This document shows, piece after piece, positions 12,401 through 24,106 of a DNA stretch of 64,000 nucleotides. The notes under the pieces were generated by a model that was not told the origin of the DNA, ran no database searches, and saw nothing but the letters and a program-made list of their open reading frames with translations. The stretch's first letter is position 1. Every line of letters starts with the position of its first letter. Made by a program: the position numbers and the translations under genes. This DNA comes from Entonaema liquescens (Eukaryota; Ascomycota; Sordariomycetes; Xylariales; Xylariaceae). Location: contig CADCSX010000025.1 in NCBI GenBank assembly GCA_902805475.1, positions 248,001 through 312,000 on the forward strand, read 5' to 3'.

Positions 12401-13006
12401 AAGGTGAAGTATATGCAGGCCCTTGCACTCGGAATCCCATGCTTGGCACCTAAGTGGATAATGAACTGCATTTCAAAGAGGGAAATAATAGATTGGTCCT
12501 CATATCTCTTGTGTGCCGGTCCAAGTATGCTCCTAGGGGAAGCTATCCGCTCGCGCAATCTACAACCATATGACGCTTCTACAGCCAAACTCGTGGATGT
12601 TGTAAACGAGAGACCAAAGTTATTAGATGAGGCACGGATTCTTCTCGTAATGAAGAAGACCAAGAATGAAAGGAAGAAACTACCGTATGTGTTTCTAGCA
12701 CAGGTGCTTGGTGGTTCCCTGGTACGAGTTTATAGTCTCGAGGAAGCCAGAGTCAAGCTACGGGACGAAGAATCTCAAAATCGGCCATTCGACTGGGTAT
12801 ATGTCGATGACTCTCTACATAACGTTCAGGATGCTCTATTCGGCTCGACTACTGGAAGCACAGCTACGAAGAAACGAAAACGGCAGAGCACGGGATCCGA
12901 GGAAGCCGACCCGCCACCAAAGAGGATTAGGACCCTCAGTGACGAACTGGTAATCCAGAGCCTTATTCTAGGGAGATTAATTGAGGATGGTGAGATGGAA
13001 GAGTAA
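9493..13006 (+). CDS. Rad9/Crb2-type DNA damage checkpoint protein with tandem BRCT domains
   Basis: This is a nuclear checkpoint mediator that, in this family, binds damaged chromatin and activates the effector kinase. Exons are 9493-9615, 9702-9839 and 9941-13006; donors GTGAGT and GTACGT all join in phase 0, giving 1108 residues. The first ~815 residues are low-complexity, rich in Ser/Thr/Pro with many SQ/TQ sites (the kinase target motif of Mec1/ATR and Tel1/ATM); the N-terminus has SQDSQ. Residues about 818-1065 form the tandem BRCT unit: GIFKGMVFALSF begins the first repeat, the block with DGFDELF follows, then IADGHSRKVKYMQALALGIP and PKWIMNCI. A basic tail KKRKRQ resembles a nuclear localisation signal. 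I see no Tudor domain before the BRCT pair, unlike yeast Rad9 and fission yeast Crb2. The start is uncertain: ATGs at 9319/9322 are in frame upstream. Confidence 0.8.
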
Positions 13007-16000
13007 ATTCGACGTTGATTACGTGCTATAATAGGAGTTGGTATTATGCCATGGTTGTATCTTGGTGGCGTTTCGGTTGGGCCATCTACAGGCGTCTTGA
13101 TAAGGTTTTTTTTTAATAGTATTGGCAGGGGACGAAAGATGCCTTTTCGGTCGTGGAACAGCTAATGTACATTATGAATTGCAAACGGGACGAACGTCAT
13201 TAGACTTTACGGTTATGGTCATGCTTCTCGAATATTTATCTGGCTTTCTATGCCAACTACCTGTCGTGTATCTTCAACAAGGATATGAATAAGTCGACTA
13301 ATCAAGATGTAATGCAGAAGCCCGGGATTTGGTAAATTCGACGGAATAGCTATACTTCCTAATTCAGATAAACGAGGCTCCGAGGTTTCGCTACATATAT
13401 CTCGGGTAGTAACGAATCTTAGACGATGTCGTCATTCCGACGAGATGCATCAACTATATGTAAGTTGGGCTATAGCGGCCTGCCTTGTTTTCCAGCTAAG
13501 AGGATACGTTGCTAAAATGGTGTCGGGATGGGTCGCGTGGCCAAATCAGGACCATACTGAAGTTGTGCAACCACGTTTGTTACCATAAATTTAATTGTAC
13601 ATGTAGAAGGTGCCCGGATGAGAGATAAGAATGAAGAAAAGGGGAGACTCTTTAGCTAGATCGAGATCTTGAGGCTCGATCGGAAAATATTGCTAGTTTC
13701 GTCTTAATTGACGGCTCAAATATTATACCAAAGCGATACTGGGGTTGAAATATGGAAGTTAGAAATTACTCAGTTGCGACCCAAAATCAAACCCTAGTCA
13801 TTTAATCACAATGTAGTAGTAATAAAGGGGGGTTTGTTAGAAAGAGTTGGAATTTTAGAGACTGGCGCTATCCCATTTACATAGTAGAAGGTGGGATTTT
13901 GAAGGATGGGAGAAAAAAGGCGCGTTCCTGACGCTGGCGCTTCTCCCGAGACGAGGGGCTGGAACAAGAGGGGGATGACTCGCAATGTTTTTACCTACCA
14001 CTTTCCTTTTTTCACTTTCTGACTATTCTTTTTTTGCAGCCCTAGTTAAAAGATAATATTCAGGTTTCCCCAAGCGAGATAATTAGGGCCGGACGAAATT
14101 GGGGCAAACCCCATTCTATGAAGTTCGATAATAAGCGTTGTAAAGGAAAGAGAGCCGCAAGCTCCGGCGCCGCTACGAACCTTCCCCCCGCCCGATATCT
14201 TTCGGAACCTTTTTTTTTTTTTTCTCTTTTGGTCTTTTGTTTCTTTTCGTGTCAACCTTAAGGTATGAGTTCCGAGATGGAAGTACCAATCTAATGGCGT
14301 TGTTGGTTAGGGCATAAAGTTATACAATACACTTACATGCATGAAAAAAGAATGGCCTAGATGTCTTAATGATGTCCATTTTATACGCTTAGTCTATTCG
14401 CCCCTCTTCTGACGAGCAATTTCGCGATGATTGAGACATTATTGTCTTTTAAGAGGAGCAAAATGTAAAGATAAAGCTATTATAGCGGGACCAGGAAGAA
14501 TTACCTATAGTAAACACCGCTGGCAGCACGGGGAATGGATATAGTAAAGATTGATCCTATTCGCACACTAAGTTCCTTGTTTCTTGTGTACATGAGAGTT
14601 TCGATAGTCCCGGGCTAGAACAGAACCGGTCGCATACCGCAATCCATCGCAAAGCGGCGAGCATGGGGAATCGCTATGCATGAGAACGGCACGCGCGATA
14701 GTACCATGCCAACATTCCCACATTACATGCCTCCTACATACATATTTGCATGCAGCTAGCCTGGTCGCTGAATGTATCACAATAGGTAATACATGGATAT
14801 ATGCGAGGATATATGCGAGGATATATGCGAGGATGTATGCGTGGAAAGATATGCGAACTCAAGAGCCTGACCGCTTTGGATCTTTTTATCGTCGCATTGC
14901 AGCTTTTTGGATTTAAACTCTTCGCGCCGTGCCAGGACACATGCTGGGCATGGGAGCCAAGGGGAAAGAACCAGCCTTTTCCAAAAGATCCGAAGACCCA
15001 GCGCATGCGGGATTCCAGCGTGACAGTTCCGTAGCAAATGCTCCGTGTTATCCATACAACCTCATTTTTCAGATTCGGAAGGATAAGTGAGTCCAAGTTG
15101 TTGGGGAAAGAACATCTAGAAATCGAACCATTCGATAATGAAATCGACCGGGTTTGTTGGCCGCTGGCCGCTGGCCGCCGAGACCAGATAGTATCTGACA
15201 TATAAGACTTACAATACTGCGTCAGAAACACGTGCTGCATTCCATAAGGCCGGAGCCCTCGGCGTGTTACAATAAAAGCGCTCAGATATAGACTTCAGCC
15301 CTGATGGTCATCTTTCTTTCCTTTTTTTTTTCCTGCGGAACAATATTAATTTGTACCTAAAGCTAGTTAGCAATATACTATAACTAGTTAACTATGTATG
15401 TAAGAAGATGAGAGTTAAGACATTTTTTTGTAATATCATTTATCCGATTACGCGGTGTCTCTTTTATACCGAATTATCGCACAACTCCTCGCTTCGTTTA
15501 CGTAAAGCCAGGGGATAGGGTTTAGCGCTGGGCGCTTGGGAAATAGTTACGGAAGCGTAGACAGGTAGGATACCTTAGCCTATGCAAAGAGTTGATAGTC
15601 AGGTCCCTAATAGACTTGTAATTCACCGATTGGCGCCAGCTTCAACCCTGAACCCGCTGGGGATTGTCACTATTACATACGTAGTATGTTTTCTACTTCA
15701 GCATGACTCGAGGAGAATCAAATACTGACAAGACTCTTAACTCAATATAAAACATCGGATACTCTACATGAAATTCTAAGCTGTTGCATGGGCCTAAAGT
15801 GGTTAAAAGCTTGGCAATGCACCTCCGCATCCCCGGTCGAGCCTCGCGGAGCTGAACAATAGAAACAAACGACTTTACTATGTAGATATTATATCCAATT
15901 CTGCCTTGCTTTTTGATCCGCTTGCATTTTATCTGTAACCCCACGATTGTGCCAAAAGTCTTCTTAGTTACATCATCCAACTTGATTCCCTACCCATCCC

Positions 16001-16905
16001 CTTTCTAATTCGTGTCTATACCATGGGTAACGTATTATGATGGTACAATGTAATAAAGTAAAGAGAAAAGTAACTCGTATAGTTGGAACTGACGCTTCGC
16101 TTTCTACCGAGAAATTCTTGGCTTTTGTCATTGTTTGCGAAGACGAGAGGAAGATAAGAAAAAGCTGTATCCATGCCATTAGGTCTTCGGCCTATGCGAA
16201 AGTGGGTAAGGCTTCGACATCATAGTCTATTCAGCTTTATTGTTCCTGGGCGTCACAGCGTTTCACTAGAAGCTCCAGTTATCGGTGCTGGTTACTGTAG
16301 ATAGCTAGGCTTGTTACTTTATAAGGTCTTATTAGTGTAGTCTAAAGGGACCCAGGCTGAATTGTCAATTCGCCGAGCTTAGACGGATGTGCTGGAAGAA
16401 TATTTCGTCACTATTTGCCGTGTTCATGTCACCTACCGAACATGCTAAACTATAGGTATGAATTAACGTTAAGCAAACCCGAGCATGTTTGCTACAGGGT
16501 ATTTACCAGGAAACGCACGAGAAACTTACAGATATGATGAGTTTGACGACGATTGTAACGGTACCGTTTAGAGTAAGTGTGGGGTTTTGCTGGGCTGACA
16601 GGGATCTTACCTGCTTGCTTATGTACGGACCTATCCCAAACCGGCCATCAGTCATATCATTGAATGTAGGCTGGGTACCTAACTTACTGTACCTATCCAG
16701 GTACCTATCACAGCTAGTTATAGTGTCCATAGCAGACCATAGATATCACTAAAAGACTAAAAAACTACCTAAATGGTACCTACCATATGGGCTACAAGCT
16801 TGCAGTTTCCCGTCGCATTTGCGCTAGAATACCACTTATCGAAGGCGAATAAAAGCCGGTAACACGGCATGAGTATAAGCATTAGTAGTAGGCATGTTCA
16901 TTATG
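13007..16905. other. Gene-poor spacer before the AT-rich block
   Basis: About 3.9 kb with no recognisable gene on either strand. It includes a 12-bp tandem repeat (listed separately), a GC tandem of GGCCGCT units near 15160-15180, an interrupted T-run near 14210-14223, and KpnI-like GGTACC-rich sequence around 16670-16790. A minus-strand frame at 14734-15240 is long only because it reads through the tandem repeat. Confidence 0.55.
14795..14842 (+). repeat. 12-bp tandem repeat, four units
   Basis: The unit GGATATATGCGA occurs three times perfectly (14795-14830), followed by a diverged fourth copy, GGATGTATGCGT, and a further relic ending in ATATGCGA. It is a minisatellite with no sign of coding. 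Confidence 0.85.
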
Positions 16906-16927
16906 CGTATAATAGATCTATTATACG
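16906..16927. repeat. 22-bp perfect palindrome at left edge of AT-rich block
   Basis: A perfect 22-bp inverted repeat with the 16-bp core ATAATAGATCTATTAT flanked by CGT on the left and ACG on the right. The same motif with one mismatch stands at the right edge (19191-19212). Shared edge motifs suggest the terminal repeats of a degraded element. Confidence 0.75.
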
Positions 16928-19190
16928 ATATAATGTTATTATACGTTATTATATGTATAATGTTATATAATTTGCGTATAATGCGTATGATTTAACGAAA
17001 ATTTCTTTATATATTATATAATAATAATAATAATATTTATTTTAATTTAAAATATTTTTAAATTTAATTAAAATGTTTTTTAAAAACGATATTACGTTTA
17101 ATTAATTTATTTTTATTAATTAAAGTTTTTTAATATAAAAACGAGTTATTTATAAATATTATAAAAAAAAATTATATATTAAATTAAGTTTATTTAATTT
17201 ATATTATTATTTAATTAATTATGTTTTATATTAAATGTATTTAAATTAATAAAAATCCGAATTATTATTTATTATTTTATTTATTATTTTAAATAATAAA
17301 TTTATTAATTTATATATTTATAAATTTAATAATTTAAAATAAAAATCGTTATAATTACAAATTATTAAAATTATTTATTATAATAATTTTTCGTTTATTA
17401 CGTATAAAAAATGTAAAAATAAACGATTGTTTTATTAAATAAATTTTTTATTTAAATTTTTTAATTATATAATTTTATTTAATCATTTATTAAACAAAAT
17501 TTATAATAAATTACGTAATTAAATTTAATTTTTTATTATATAATTTAAATATATTAACATTATTTTTAATAAATTTAACGATTTTTTTAAATATTATATA
17601 ATTAATATATTATTTTAATTATTTATTAAGTTATTTTTATATTAAAAAATTATAAATATAAAAATTATATAATAAATTATTTTTAATTAAATTAAAATAT
17701 TATTACCATTATTATAAAAAATAATTATAATAAATTTAATTAAAATTAACATTATTAATAACGATATATATAAAATAATAAAAATAATTTATTATTAATT
17801 TAAACGTTATTTAATTTTTAATCACGTTATTTATATATTATACGATTTTTACGGTTTATAATTTTTAATTAAAAATATTATTAATAATCATTTTTAAAAA
17901 TTTATTTTAATTAAAATTATAATTTTAATTATAATTTTTAAAACGTTTCCGTTATAATACGTATATTTCCGCGAGTTTATAATGATTATTATTAATAAAA
18001 TTAAAAAATTATTATAAACGTATGTTAATTTAATTTATTGTAATTTATTATTTAATTAATTTTATTTATAAAATAATTATTTATTAAAATAATTAATAAC
18101 GATGTTTATTATTTTATTAAATTAATCGTTACGCGTTTATTAATTTTTTATAATAGTTTAACGTAATTAACGAACGTGATTTAAATTATAAAAAAAAAAT
18201 AAATAAAATATAAAATATTATTAATGATTAAAAATGGTAAAAACGATTAAATGGTTTAATTGCGATAATAACATTTATTATTAAAATTTAAAAAATTTTA
18301 AAAATTAATATAATTAATTTAAATTACATTATTATACGTTAAAACGATATTAAATATAAATGGTTAAAATTATAAAATATTAATGATATTATATTATAAA
18401 ATATAAATTAAAAATATTTTTAAAATTTATTTAATTAATATATGTTAAAATAAATTAACGTATTTAATTAAATAATTTAAATATTAAATTTAATTTTATT
18501 AAAAACGAAAAATATATTAATTTAAATTTAATTTAACGTTTTACAATTTTTACGTAATTACGCATTTATTATAAATAATATTAATTTAAAACGTAAATTT
18601 TATTAATTTAAATCGTTTATAAATATATTTAATTTTATTTTAAATTTATATAAAGTAAATTTAATAATTATTAAATTTTAAATTATTATTAATATATTAA
18701 ATAATTTATTAATATTTATTATAAAACAATTATTTATTATTATTATTAATTTAATTCCATTCGAACGCACGTTTTAAACGTATAATTATATATATAACGT
18801 TAAACGCGCGCGTTTAAATTAATTTAAAATTAATAAATTAACGTTTATTTACATAAATTTAAATATATTTAAAAAATTATAAAATAAATTATTTATAAAA
18901 ACGTTAAAACGGTTAAATAATTAAAAATAAAAAAAATTAAATAATAAAATTTAAATTAAAATATTAAAAAATAATTAAATTAAATTTAAAATAATATAAA
19001 TAACATATAAATAAAATTATATTAATTTTTTAATATATTATTTTATATATAAAATTTATAATTATAATTTTAATTTTATTAAATTCGTATATATATAATT
19101 TTAAAAAACTTTAAATATAATATTTTAATAATAAATTAACTTTATTTTTATATTAACGCGCCGGATAATCGGGGGTCTTATTCTATTATA
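16928..19190. repeat. AT-only block, probably a RIP-mutated mobile element
   Basis: For about 2.26 kb the sequence is almost entirely A and T, against a near-balanced surrounding, with sharp boundaries on both sides. The few remaining C and G are mostly in CG dinucleotides (ACGT, AACG, CGTT). Such blocks in Pezizomycotina arise by RIP, which turns C:G into T:A in duplicated DNA, preferring CpA. No open frame of note survives, so the original element cannot be named. The length and the matching palindromes at both ends would fit a small DNA transposon. Centromeric DNA is not excluded but is normally far longer. Confidence 0.7.
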
Positions 19191-19212
19191 CGTATAATAG
19201 ATCTATTATGCG
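19191..19212. repeat. 22-bp near-palindrome at right edge of AT-rich block
   Basis: This is the same 16-bp core ATAATAGATCTATTAT, preceded by CGT and followed by GCG instead of ACG; the single difference is an A/G transition, as RIP would make. Immediately outside lie more palindromic pieces of the type ATTATACGGTATAAT (about 19225-19240), which could be part of the same terminal repeat. Confidence 0.7.
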
Positions 19213-21291
19213 CCATTATATATCATTATACGGTATAATACGTTATGCGCATAGTAAAATTAGCATCTCTAATTAGCAGGAACCATGGGGGGGAACCCTT
19301 GGAGAAAGATTTATGGGAAATTCGATAAGTCACAAAAAAAATAATTCAATTGCGCGCACAACCGCAACTTCGGGGAATCCCATCTACTATTACCTACGCC
19401 CAACAATCCCATTCACGATCCTCGCTCCCTTTTCCCCGCCTTGGATAGGATAGTGGGCAATGGGCTGATACTAATGATTCGAACAATATCACCGAGACGA
19501 ACGATCGATTCCATCAATCGTTACCGAATCAAGAATAATATAGAACCATAGAATCCCCCAGACCTTTTTTGAAGGCCACCTTGTTTTTTTTTCTAACGTT
19601 AGTTAATAATAAGGAAAATAAGCCGTGGTGTAGGTGTCATCAAGGTAGTTCCTCCGCTTCAATCACATACATTACATATGTAGGATACATATGCGTGTAC
19701 TCGTTTGCAGCTAAAACCTCTTTTTCCTCTCCTCATTCCAAGGATTCCAAGGATTCCAAGGCACTTCCCATTTCTACCGGGGTATAAGTCGAAAAAAATC
19801 AATAAGACCTCTTCAATATAACTGCTAAGGCCCCTCAACTTATAAATCAATTCTCTCCTCACCTTGGCCTTAACTTGATCTTGACCTTGGTCTCTAATCT
19901 TGGTTCTGACCTTGCATGTCGTCGTAGCGCAGCTTTCCCGTATTTCCTGGGTAGCTTGGAGGTGATCGACATTCGGCAACGAGAGCGTATTGACACTGCC
20001 ATTGGGCAATCCCTTCTTCAAACGTCAACAAGATATCGAGATCACGTCAACAGCTACGAAGTGATTAGCGACCAACGAGGCCGCCTGTTAAGAGAATTAA
20101 CTCTGATTGGCTGCACTTGCGGACTGGCTATTCGGTACTACACCGAATCCAGCATCTTTCAGCTAGGATTACCCTTCCTTCACCACTGTCATTTTTCGCC
20201 TCTGTTTATCGTTTTGCGCCACTCAGAAGCGAGCAACGAGCAACTCGGTTGTAAGCGCTACGGCGGTACTCAAGCCAAAAAGTCACTACTAGGATTTATT
20301 TTAACAATAAAATAAGTGCAGCCGACTCGGCGTAAATTTATCGACGTTTACTTTGTTTTTTTTTTCATCCCTCGACTTACGCGGAGAAAGAAAACAAAAC
20401 GGCACATAAGATCAAAGACAAAAAAGTATCTACAAAAAACTTGAGTTGTAGATATCGGCGTTATTACTCTTATATTAAAGAGGGCTCCTATCATACAGAA
20501 CCAAAGCCGAAGCCCAATTCGCTAAAGCGGCTTTACCTCTGCTTAAGAACCACGAATGATCCCTTGTCATCGTCTCCCTTATTCGAACAGCTTTATTAGT
20601 TATCTGCTGTCCTTGCGGCTACCACTGTAGCGCTAGAGATACGACGGTCCCCCACCCAAGACAAATTCAGCCCACTTCAAAAACGCTAGACAACGGAGTG
20701 TGCGAGAGAAAAAAAACAGGATCCCTTATTGGCACATTCCGCACGTGTGTCAGCCAGTCAGCACCCTAGGCCTACCAACCAAACTGAACACAGCTCCCGG
20801 CGACTGGACATCATCCACATCAGCAAAAGGGCACAGCCTATGCAACGTTGACTTGCCCAGGTACCTGACTACTCTTACCTACCAAATATCCAAATCATTT
20901 GTCTCGACTTTCATCCACCTTAAGCCATAAGCCACTACAAACCACAATCACACGATATCCGATATCTACTTTATTCAAAGGGAATTCGGGAATTCAAACA
21001 AGTACATAAAGCCATTATTGTATTGCGGACCACCTCGGCTCTGAAATTACAAGCGCCAACCGCCCGCTATATATCCACTGCACCCAAAAGAGTCTGACTG
21101 CATACATGTCTCATTAGACGAACTCCATCTTCAAACGCCTATCTTCCTAGACGGCTATCGCACCCTTCGCCGACCCAACGCCGATCCGGCTTAGCGAAGC
21201 GACCCATAGGAATAAGCAATCTGGATCGTCAGTGCTTTTTTTTGTGACTGAAATTCCGGATAGGGAGAAGAGGAGAAAATCCTTCTCAACC
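19213..21291. other. Spacer upstream of the conserved protein gene
   Basis: No gene is recognised. An open frame at 19875-20315 begins at a non-ATG codon and matches nothing I know. A cluster of CTTGACC/CCTTGG-like hexamers at 19862-19915 is locally repetitive. The last few hundred bases (CT- and CA-rich, 20930-21290) look like the promoter and leader of the gene starting at 21292. Confidence 0.5.
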
Positions 21292-22320
21292 ATGTTAGGC
21301 CAGGATCATAATATGAGGATGAGATCTCTCGATCCATCTCCTCAAGTTTATTCCCACTCAAGATCAAGAACATCTTCCTCCAGCGTATTTCCACAAGCCT
21401 TCACCCCAATGCAGCATCTGCAACAACCGCAGCCCTCTATGGGCCATACACGGCGATCCCCCTCTGTCAACACATTCAGCACAACTTCAAGTAACACCCC
21501 GCCTACCGCATACCGAACGTCGCCCACCAACGATATTCGACGTAGCACGTCTTCGAGATCAGGCGGCGGCGCTCCGACAAGTTATGTCGCCTTGCTTCGA
21601 AAGCAAAAAGCTACCGTATGGTGCGATCGCTCACAATCAGAGGACCCGCGCATCCTAGCTCAACAGCGGGTAGCGAAGCTAAGAGCCAATCAAGAAGTTA
21701 CCGGTGGCACAATGCAGAGCCGTACCTCGACCGGCATAGGAAGCACTGGCGGCAAGGTTGCCGCTAAAATCCGCCATCACGGCAAGCCTGGCGTGGTAGG
21801 ATACACACCCGACAGCAATTACATGGGAGTCAGTGGAGTACCGATGCGATTGAGCGCTACCGAAGTTGAAGGCGAAGACGGGGACGAGGATGACTTGTCG
21901 ATGCGCCGCCTGCATCACCGTAGGACGGGTAGCAGTGGGCGTAGTAGTACCGCCAGCAGCAGAAGGGGCCTCGCGTATCGCACTTCCGGCGCTTCCCAGA
22001 ATAGCAAGAGATGGAGTCCTGGCGACACCCCAGAACGATCGGGCAGTATGGTTATCGAAGATCTCGAATACACTCCCGGCGATGATAAGTTGGGACGACC
22101 GCAAAGCACTCGTAGCGGAAGCAGCGCAGAGAAGGCTGATGCTCTACCTGAGCTTGGTACCGTTAGCACCGCCAAACTCGCGAGCAATAGTTTAATGAAC
22201 GCCGCGCTTACGAGGGAGAAGAGCGTCAAGAACCCAGAGGATCTTCGACGCCGGGGTAGTGTGGACGAGCGGACGATGACTCTTACAAGCGGGCGATTGT
22301 TTATCGCCAACCCCGACTAA
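21292..22320 (+). CDS. Conserved fungal low-complexity protein of unknown function
   Basis: A single-exon gene of 342 residues. The start is the ATG in context AACCATGTT; the frame is open 60 nt further up but only from a GTG. Residues 1-95 are rich in Ser, Pro, Gln and Arg. A compact conserved-looking core follows around residues 97-135 (SYVALLRKQKATVWCDRSQ, then EDPR and an alpha-helical AQQRVAKLRANQEV). The rest is again Ser/Arg/Gly-rich with an acidic patch (EGEDGDEDD) and many likely phosphorylation sites, ending NPD. I have the impression that the core recurs across filamentous ascomycetes, but I cannot name a domain or role. No signal peptide or membrane segment is seen. Confidence 0.7.
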   Translation: MLGQDHNMRMRSLDPSPQVYSHSRSRTSSSSVFPQAFTPMQHLQQPQPSMGHTRRSPSVNTFSTTSSNTPPTAYRTSPTNDIRRSTSSRSGGGAPTSYVALLRKQKATVWCDRSQSEDPRILAQQRVAKLRANQEVTGGTMQSRTSTGIGSTGGKVAAKIRHHGKPGVVGYTPDSNYMGVSGVPMRLSATEVEGEDGDEDDLSMRRLHHRRTGSSGRSSTASSRRGLAYRTSGASQNSKRWSPGDTPERSGSMVIEDLEYTPGDDKLGRPQSTRSGSSAEKADALPELGTVSTAKLASNSLMNAALTREKSVKNPEDLRRRGSVDERTMTLTSGRLFIANPD

Positions 22321-23469
22321 TAGGGCTGACTTTTTTAAGTTGTGTTCTTTTCACTATCTTAGCATTTCATTTGGACGGTCAAAAAAACACTACGGTGTAT
22401 AACGGCCATATCGAAGGATATCTTGCATTGCAACGGCGTTTACTAGGTTTTGAAACGGAAGAGGTTATCCTCAGGGCATATTGAAACCTTTCGGGATAGG
22501 GGACAGCCCTTCATACGGTCGTTCATGGTTTTGTCGGTTAAGTTTTGATTTTTTTTTCATCTTCGGAGCATATACCCTCGCTACCGCTTCGGAGTTTGCT
22601 TTTTCGTCGTTTTTTTTTTTACATGCCGAACTCGCTGAGCGAGACGGCGGGGACCAAAAGTCGGTGGAAGCCAGCGGTTACGAAATTGTGTATCACGGCC
22701 TTTCGAGCCATAGCGTAATTGGTGGTTTAAGCGAGGAGGAATGAGACCGAGACGGATGTCAATACCATCATCAGGCAGATGTATCGTCATCACAGGAATT
22801 ATTATGCATACTACCCACCATGAGTGATAAGGGGAAGAGAAAGTATAAGTTGGAAAGACAAATATAAATCTCAGAGACCGCATGCGGCTCTAGGTATTCA
22901 AGTCGAATCTAGTTTCAAGCGTGCTTTACGTGAATCGTCTGGAATTCTAGTGAACGCTATTCTTATACCCCTACATTATGATATGGACGTTTCGTTGCTT
23001 TGCAGTTGACTGATAAATGACCTATAATATCATTCTAGCTTTTATTCTTAATACTCTAAAGGGGCCTATGAAAGTCATATAGCACTGTAAATAGTGGCTA
23101 GTTTTTGCAATCTTTCAGATATTGTTACTAGACATCTGGGCCCCATGGTAAAGGTCTTGGCTCTTCTATTATGGAGAATCTTTAATTTTATTATTTGTAG
23201 CTTGAATTGCGTGAAAGTTGGTTGATAATACTTCGCTGCTTCGGAAGATCTCCAAGTCGCGAACGGAATAAGTTCGGGGGTTCTCGTAATCTCAACTTTG
23301 AGGGGGGAAACTTTCAACTTCAACTACTGTGTTTGTATATCATATATATCATATATCATACACTTTGTACAACGTACCACTTATCATATTCCATAAACCT
23401 GGTGTAACTACCTAGGTATCTTGAGATATTACCCATCCAAAAGCCTAACCGGATTCTCGAGTCCCGACA
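22321..23469. other. Intergenic, no gene seen
   Basis: The 3' flank of the preceding gene, then the promoter of the TMEM14 gene, with a TACCTAGGTA palindrome at 23409-23418 about 50 bp before its start codon. Two long T-runs (about 22551 and 22610) are present. No coding signal is recognised. Confidence 0.5.
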
Positions 23470-24106
23470 ATGGCGGAACATCCTTCGTTTACACTGGCGG
23501 CTTTGCGTAAGTGTCACGTGCGATGTCTCTGAGATGGGGCAGAGGGGAGGATGGAAAGATAATGAGGGCATTTGAGAACTTGGCTGACGAATTGTAACGA
23601 TTAGTTGCCGCGGGAGGAACAGCGGGCTTCGTTAGGACGAAGTCGAGGCCGTCGCTCATTGCGGGTCTTGGACTGGGAGCTTCTTACGCGTTTTCCGGTA
23701 TGTACTATGGGCTCTTTCTAAGTCTATCTATCTATCTATCTATCTACCCCTTACTCGACCCTTTCCCCATTTTCTCACCACGCAGTATTTGTCATCGTCT
23801 TATATCGGCGGGCCTATTATCTATACTATACTATACCCATACATCCGTATATATATATACCTATAAACTAGGAAAAACCGGGATATAGGTGCTAACGGGC
23901 TCTCGACAGGCTACCTGATAAAAGGCAACAAGGACTACGGCACGGAGCTCGCGCTGGGCAACAGCATCCTGCTCCTGGGCTCGGCCGTGCCGCGCGTCAT
24001 CAAGACCAAGGCCCGCGCCCCGGTGCCCATCGGCCTGCTGCTCGCCGGCGCGCTCGCCACCTTCTACTACCAGAAGAAGGTCCGGGAGTTCCGGTTTGGC
24101 GTGTAG
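23470..24106 (+). CDS. TMEM14 family small membrane protein
   Basis: Three exons (23470-23506, 23605-23697, 23910-24106) encode 108 residues; each exon is too short to show as an obvious open frame. The product begins MAEHPSFTLAALLAAGGTAG and has the TMEM14 layout of three to four short hydrophobic helices rich in Gly and Ala, with SRPSLIAGLGLGASYAFSG and the middle block GYLIKGNKDYGTELALGNS. Family members sit in the mitochondrial or ER membrane; TMEM14C in animals aids porphyrin transport and yeast YJR085C is the relative. Introns have GTAAGT and GTATGT donors. The third exon is strikingly GC-rich at third positions compared with the first two. Intron 2 carries a (CTAT)n microsatellite at about 23724-23746. 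The name rests on pattern recognition, not a search. Confidence 0.8.

Noticed and set aside
14734..15240. 168-codon minus-strand frame
   Set aside because: Its C-terminal part is the translated 12-bp tandem repeat (PRIYPRIYPRIYP); the rest has no known similarity and poor start context.
16928..19190. AT block as a nuclear copy of mitochondrial DNA
   Set aside because: Fungal mitochondrial DNA is less extreme and would leave recognisable rRNA, tRNA or respiratory reading frames; none is seen.
16928..19190. AT block as a centromere
   Set aside because: Only 2.3 kb long and edged by paired palindromes; fungal regional centromeres are tens of kilobases or more.
19875..20315. 146-codon plus-strand frame
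   Set aside because: Begins at a non-ATG codon, no domain, lies in repetitive CTTGACC-rich sequence upstream of another gene.
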